NCBI GenBank assembly: GCA_013151785.1
Contig: JAADHP010000031.1
Coordinates: 1 to 8,513, forward strand
Length of the DNA: 8,513 bases
Direction: 5' to 3'
From: Nitrospirota bacterium
GTDB taxonomy: Bacteria; Nitrospirota; Thermodesulfovibrionia; Thermodesulfovibrionales; JdFR-85
The notes beneath the pieces are model-generated. The model was not told the origin of the DNA and searched no databases. It was given only the letters and a program-made list of their open reading frames with translations. This document shows, piece by piece, positions 6,412-8,513 of this stretch. Every line of letters begins with the position of its first letter. The first letter of the stretch is position 1. Position numbers and translations under genes: made by a program.

Positions 6412-8403
6412 ATGGCTGAGAAGGTAATAAAAAGTGCTGACAAGGTGGCTGAGGAGATAATAGAATGGGCAGAGGCACATGGGCTTGAAACAGCCTTTGA
6501 CAGGGCTGAGCGTCTCAAACCATGTCCTATCGGGCATAGTGGTGCATGTTGCAAGATCTGTTTTATGGGACCATGCAGGTTAGTTGGTCAGGATGCTGAA
6601 GAAAAGGCTGTGGGAACCTGTGGTGCCACATTGCCAGTGGTTGCTGCAAGGAATTTTCTCAGAATGGTTGCAGCTGGTACTGCAGCACATAGCGACCATG
6701 CCAGGGATATGGCCTATACCCTTCTTGAAGCAGCCACAGGAGAGGCCCCTGATTTTCAGATAAAGGATGTACAGAAGCTTCATAAACTTGCTGATATTCT
6801 TGAAGTTCCCACAGAAGGAAGAACCAAAGAGGATATCGCCAGGGATGTGGCAGAAAAACTGATTACCCAGTTTGGCCAGCAAAAAGGAGAGGTATCCTTT
6901 ATAAAAAGGGCACCCAAGAAGCGTCAGGAGGTATGGCGTAAATGGGGCATTGTGCCAAGGGGAATTGACCGTGAGGTGGTTGAGGCAATGCACAGAACAA
7001 ATATGGGAGTGGATCAGGATCCTGACAATCTTCTTATGAACGCCCTTAAGGTATCACTTGCTGATGGCTGGGCAGGTAGTATGATAAGCACAGATGTAAC
7101 AGATATACTATTTGGTACTCCAAGACCAAGGAGGTCTCAGGCAAGCATCGGCATCCTGAAAGAGGATGAGGTTAATGTGGTTGTCCATGGCCATGAGCCC
7201 AGCCTTGCAGAGATGATAGTAGAGGTTTCCCAGGAGTCTGAGATTATAGAGTATGCAAAGAAGAATGGTGCAAATGGTATCAATCTGGTGGGAATGTGTT
7301 GTACTGCAAATGAGGTTCTCATGAGGCATGGTATCCCCACGGCAGGTGGCTTTCTCAATCAGGAGCTTGCCATAATGACAGGGCTTGCAGAGGCAATAAT
7401 GGTGGATGTGCAGTGCATTATGCCTGCTATTGCTCAGGCTGCCAAGAAGTTCCACACAAAGGTGATTACCACATCTCATAAGGGAAAGATGATTGATGCA
7501 ATACATATCCAGTATGATGAACACAGGGCAAAGGAGGTTGCCCGTCAGATACTGAGGCTTGCCATTGACAACTATAAAAATCGTACCACAGAGGGTGAGA
7601 GGGTTCATGAAACCAGTCCTGTGATAGCAGGGTTTTCTCATGAATACATTGATTATATGCAGGGTGGAAGGTTCAGGGCATCCTTCAGGCCTCTGAATGA
7701 TGCTATTATGGCAGGCCGTATCAGGGGTGTGGCTGGCATTGTGGGATGTAACAATCCAAGAATAGCTGCCCAGGATAGTGTGCATGATTATCTTGCTATT
7801 GAATTCATCAAAAACGATGTGCTTGTGGTAACAACAGGCTGTGGTGCTGCTGCCTGTGCAAAGGCAGGTTTCATGACACCTGAAACAGCACTTGAAATGG
7901 CAGGACCTGGACTGAGAGAGGTCTGTGAAGCTATTGGTATTCCGCCTATACTGCATCTTGGTGCATGTGTGGACAACTCAAGGATACTGACCGTTGCCAC
8001 TCAGATGGCAGAAGAGGGAGGCCTTGGTGAGGATATTGCTGACCTGCCAGCTGTTGGTATTGCTCCTGAATGGATGAGTGAAAAGGCCCTTGCCATTGGT
8101 TGCTATTTTGTAGCATCCGGGGTGTATACAATTTTTGGTTCAGAAAGCCCTGTGGAGGCTTCCTCAGAGGTTAAAAGGATCATGACCGAGGTCTGGGAAG
8201 AAAGAGTAGGTGGGAAGCTGGAATTCATTCCTGACCCTGAAGAGATACTGAAGAAATCCCTTGAGCATATTGACAAGAAGAGAGATGCCCTGAAATTGAG
8301 AAAGTACGAACCAGGCAGGTTCGGTGTGGAAAGGAAATTACTGAGCATGGCAGACAGGCGTAAACTTGAATCACCTGCCAGGCCACATGAGGGAGTTAAG
8401 TGA
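6412..8403 (+). CDS. acsA: Ni-Fe carbon monoxide dehydrogenase AcsA/CooS (CODH/ACS beta subunit)
   Basis: The enzyme interconverts CO2 and CO at the [Ni-4Fe-4S] C-cluster and passes CO to AcsB. Near the N-terminus, Cys38 and Cys46 fit the D-cluster shared between the two subunits, and Cys47, Cys50, Cys55 and Cys70 fit the B-cluster. C-cluster ligands are His261 (HGHEP), Cys297 (MCCTANE), Cys335 (VQCIMP), Cys446 (VGCNNP), Cys477 (TGCGAAAC) and Cys519 (GACVDN). These line up with His261, Cys295, Cys333, Cys446, Cys476 and Cys526 of CooS-II as I recall them. Lys558 in SEKALAIG matches the catalytic lysine. The length of 663 residues is near the 630-675 typical of the family. Start: ATG at 6412 after GGAGGT at 6400-6405. 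Its position directly after acsB marks it as the CODH partner of the acetyl-CoA synthase complex, not a stand-alone or hydrogenase-linked CODH. No maturation gene (cooC) is in the window. Confidence 0.96.
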   Translation: MAEKVIKSADKVAEEIIEWAEAHGLETAFDRAERLKPCPIGHSGACCKICFMGPCRLVGQDAEEKAVGTCGATLPVVAARNFLRMVAAGTAAHSDHARDMAYTLLEAATGEAPDFQIKDVQKLHKLADILEVPTEGRTKEDIARDVAEKLITQFGQQKGEVSFIKRAPKKRQEVWRKWGIVPRGIDREVVEAMHRTNMGVDQDPDNLLMNALKVSLADGWAGSMISTDVTDILFGTPRPRRSQASIGILKEDEVNVVVHGHEPSLAEMIVEVSQESEIIEYAKKNGANGINLVGMCCTANEVLMRHGIPTAGGFLNQELAIMTGLAEAIMVDVQCIMPAIAQAAKKFHTKVITTSHKGKMIDAIHIQYDEHRAKEVARQILRLAIDNYKNRTTEGERVHETSPVIAGFSHEYIDYMQGGRFRASFRPLNDAIMAGRIRGVAGIVGCNNPRIAAQDSVHDYLAIEFIKNDVLVVTTGCGAAACAKAGFMTPETALEMAGPGLREVCEAIGIPPILHLGACVDNSRILTVATQMAEEGGLGEDIADLPAVGIAPEWMSEKALAIGCYFVASGVYTIFGSESPVEASSEVKRIMTEVWEERVGGKLEFIPDPEEILKKSLEHIDKKRDALKLRKYEPGRFGVERKLLSMADRRKLESPARPHEGVK

Positions 8404-8430
8404 TTTAAGATTTAAGATTTATGATTTGGG
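8403..8430 (+). repeat. Period-7 ATTTAAG repeat after acsA
   Basis: Four head-to-tail units are ATTTAAG (8403), ATTTAAG (8410), ATTTATG (8417) and ATTTGGG (8424), degrading toward the 3' side. The first unit overlaps the acsA stop codon by one base. The unit differs from the TAAC repeat in the earlier gaps but has the same period and the same location at a gene end. Confidence 0.75.
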
Positions 8431-8431
8431 G

Positions 8432-8460
8432 TTGATGTGTACTTAACGGTGTAATAACAT
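8432..8460 (+). promoter_or_regulatory. Candidate promoter before the gene at 8488
   Basis: TTGATG (8432-8437) and TAACAT (8455-8460) each match consensus at 4 of 6 positions with a 17-base spacer, 27 bases before the next start codon. This is a weak match; read-through from acsA is equally possible since no terminator hairpin is visible in the gap. Confidence 0.22.
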
Positions 8461-8487
8461 AAATTACAGGATTCCCGGAGGACAAAT

Positions 8488-8513
8488 ATGGATATAGAGA
8501 GCATTGACGTAGA
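8488..8513 (+). CDS. Start of a further gene, product unknown (truncated by window edge)
   Basis: An ATG at 8488 follows a good ribosome binding site, CGGAGGA at 8476-8482, and opens a frame reading MDIESIDV to the window end. Its placement 84 bases after acsA on the same strand suggests it belongs to the same operon. Eight residues are too few to assign a family. They do not resemble the P-loop N-terminus expected of the nickel-insertion ATPase CooC. Confidence 0.6.

Noticed and set aside
7108..7956. 282-codon open frame on the minus strand inside acsA
   Set aside because: It lies wholly opposite a strongly conserved CODH gene, and its translation is rich in Cys, His and Ser with no family resemblance. 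It is a shadow of codon bias in acsA.

Overview
The window is most of a bacterial Wood-Ljungdahl (reductive acetyl-CoA) carbonyl-branch operon, all on the + strand. Acetyl-CoA synthase is the long bacterial type with its N-terminal CODH-binding part, so the host is a bacterium, not a methanogenic archaeon. It is probably a strict anaerobe that fixes CO2 or oxidises acetate by this pathway. Coding GC is moderate, intergenic DNA is clearly AT-rich, and GGAGG-type ribosome binding sites precede every complete gene. The sequence alone does not fix the phylum; acetogenic Firmicutes, Desulfobacterota and Nitrospirota are all possible.

Layout: (1) 1-506, the 3' end of a flavin-dependent pyridine-nucleotide oxidoreductase of the GltD/NfnB/SudA family. 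(2) 507-789, an AT-rich intergenic stretch with a plausible promoter and several small dyads, probably the operon leader. (3) 790-1639, acsE (methyl-H4folate:corrinoid protein methyltransferase), split into two reading frames by a shift near 1408-1414. (4) 1706-2644 acsD and 2699-4042 acsC, the small and large corrinoid iron-sulfur protein subunits. (5) 4157-6370 acsB, acetyl-CoA synthase. (6) 6412-8403 acsA/cooS, Ni-Fe carbon monoxide dehydrogenase. (7) 8488-8513, the first codons of another gene.

How they work together: AcsE moves the methyl group of methyl-tetrahydrofolate to the cobalamin of AcsCD. AcsA reduces CO2 to CO, which travels through an internal tunnel to the A-cluster of AcsB. 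There CO, the methyl group from AcsCD and CoA are joined into acetyl-CoA. The metal ligands of AcsB and AcsA are all present at the expected spacing, so these two enzymes look functional. The upstream flavoprotein could supply or exchange electrons, but that is inference.

The enzymes are canonical and I do not see an undescribed system. The points most worth a second look are the acsE frame break, the acsE-D-C-B-A gene order, and period-7 repeat arrays that begin at or near gene ends in three intergenic gaps.
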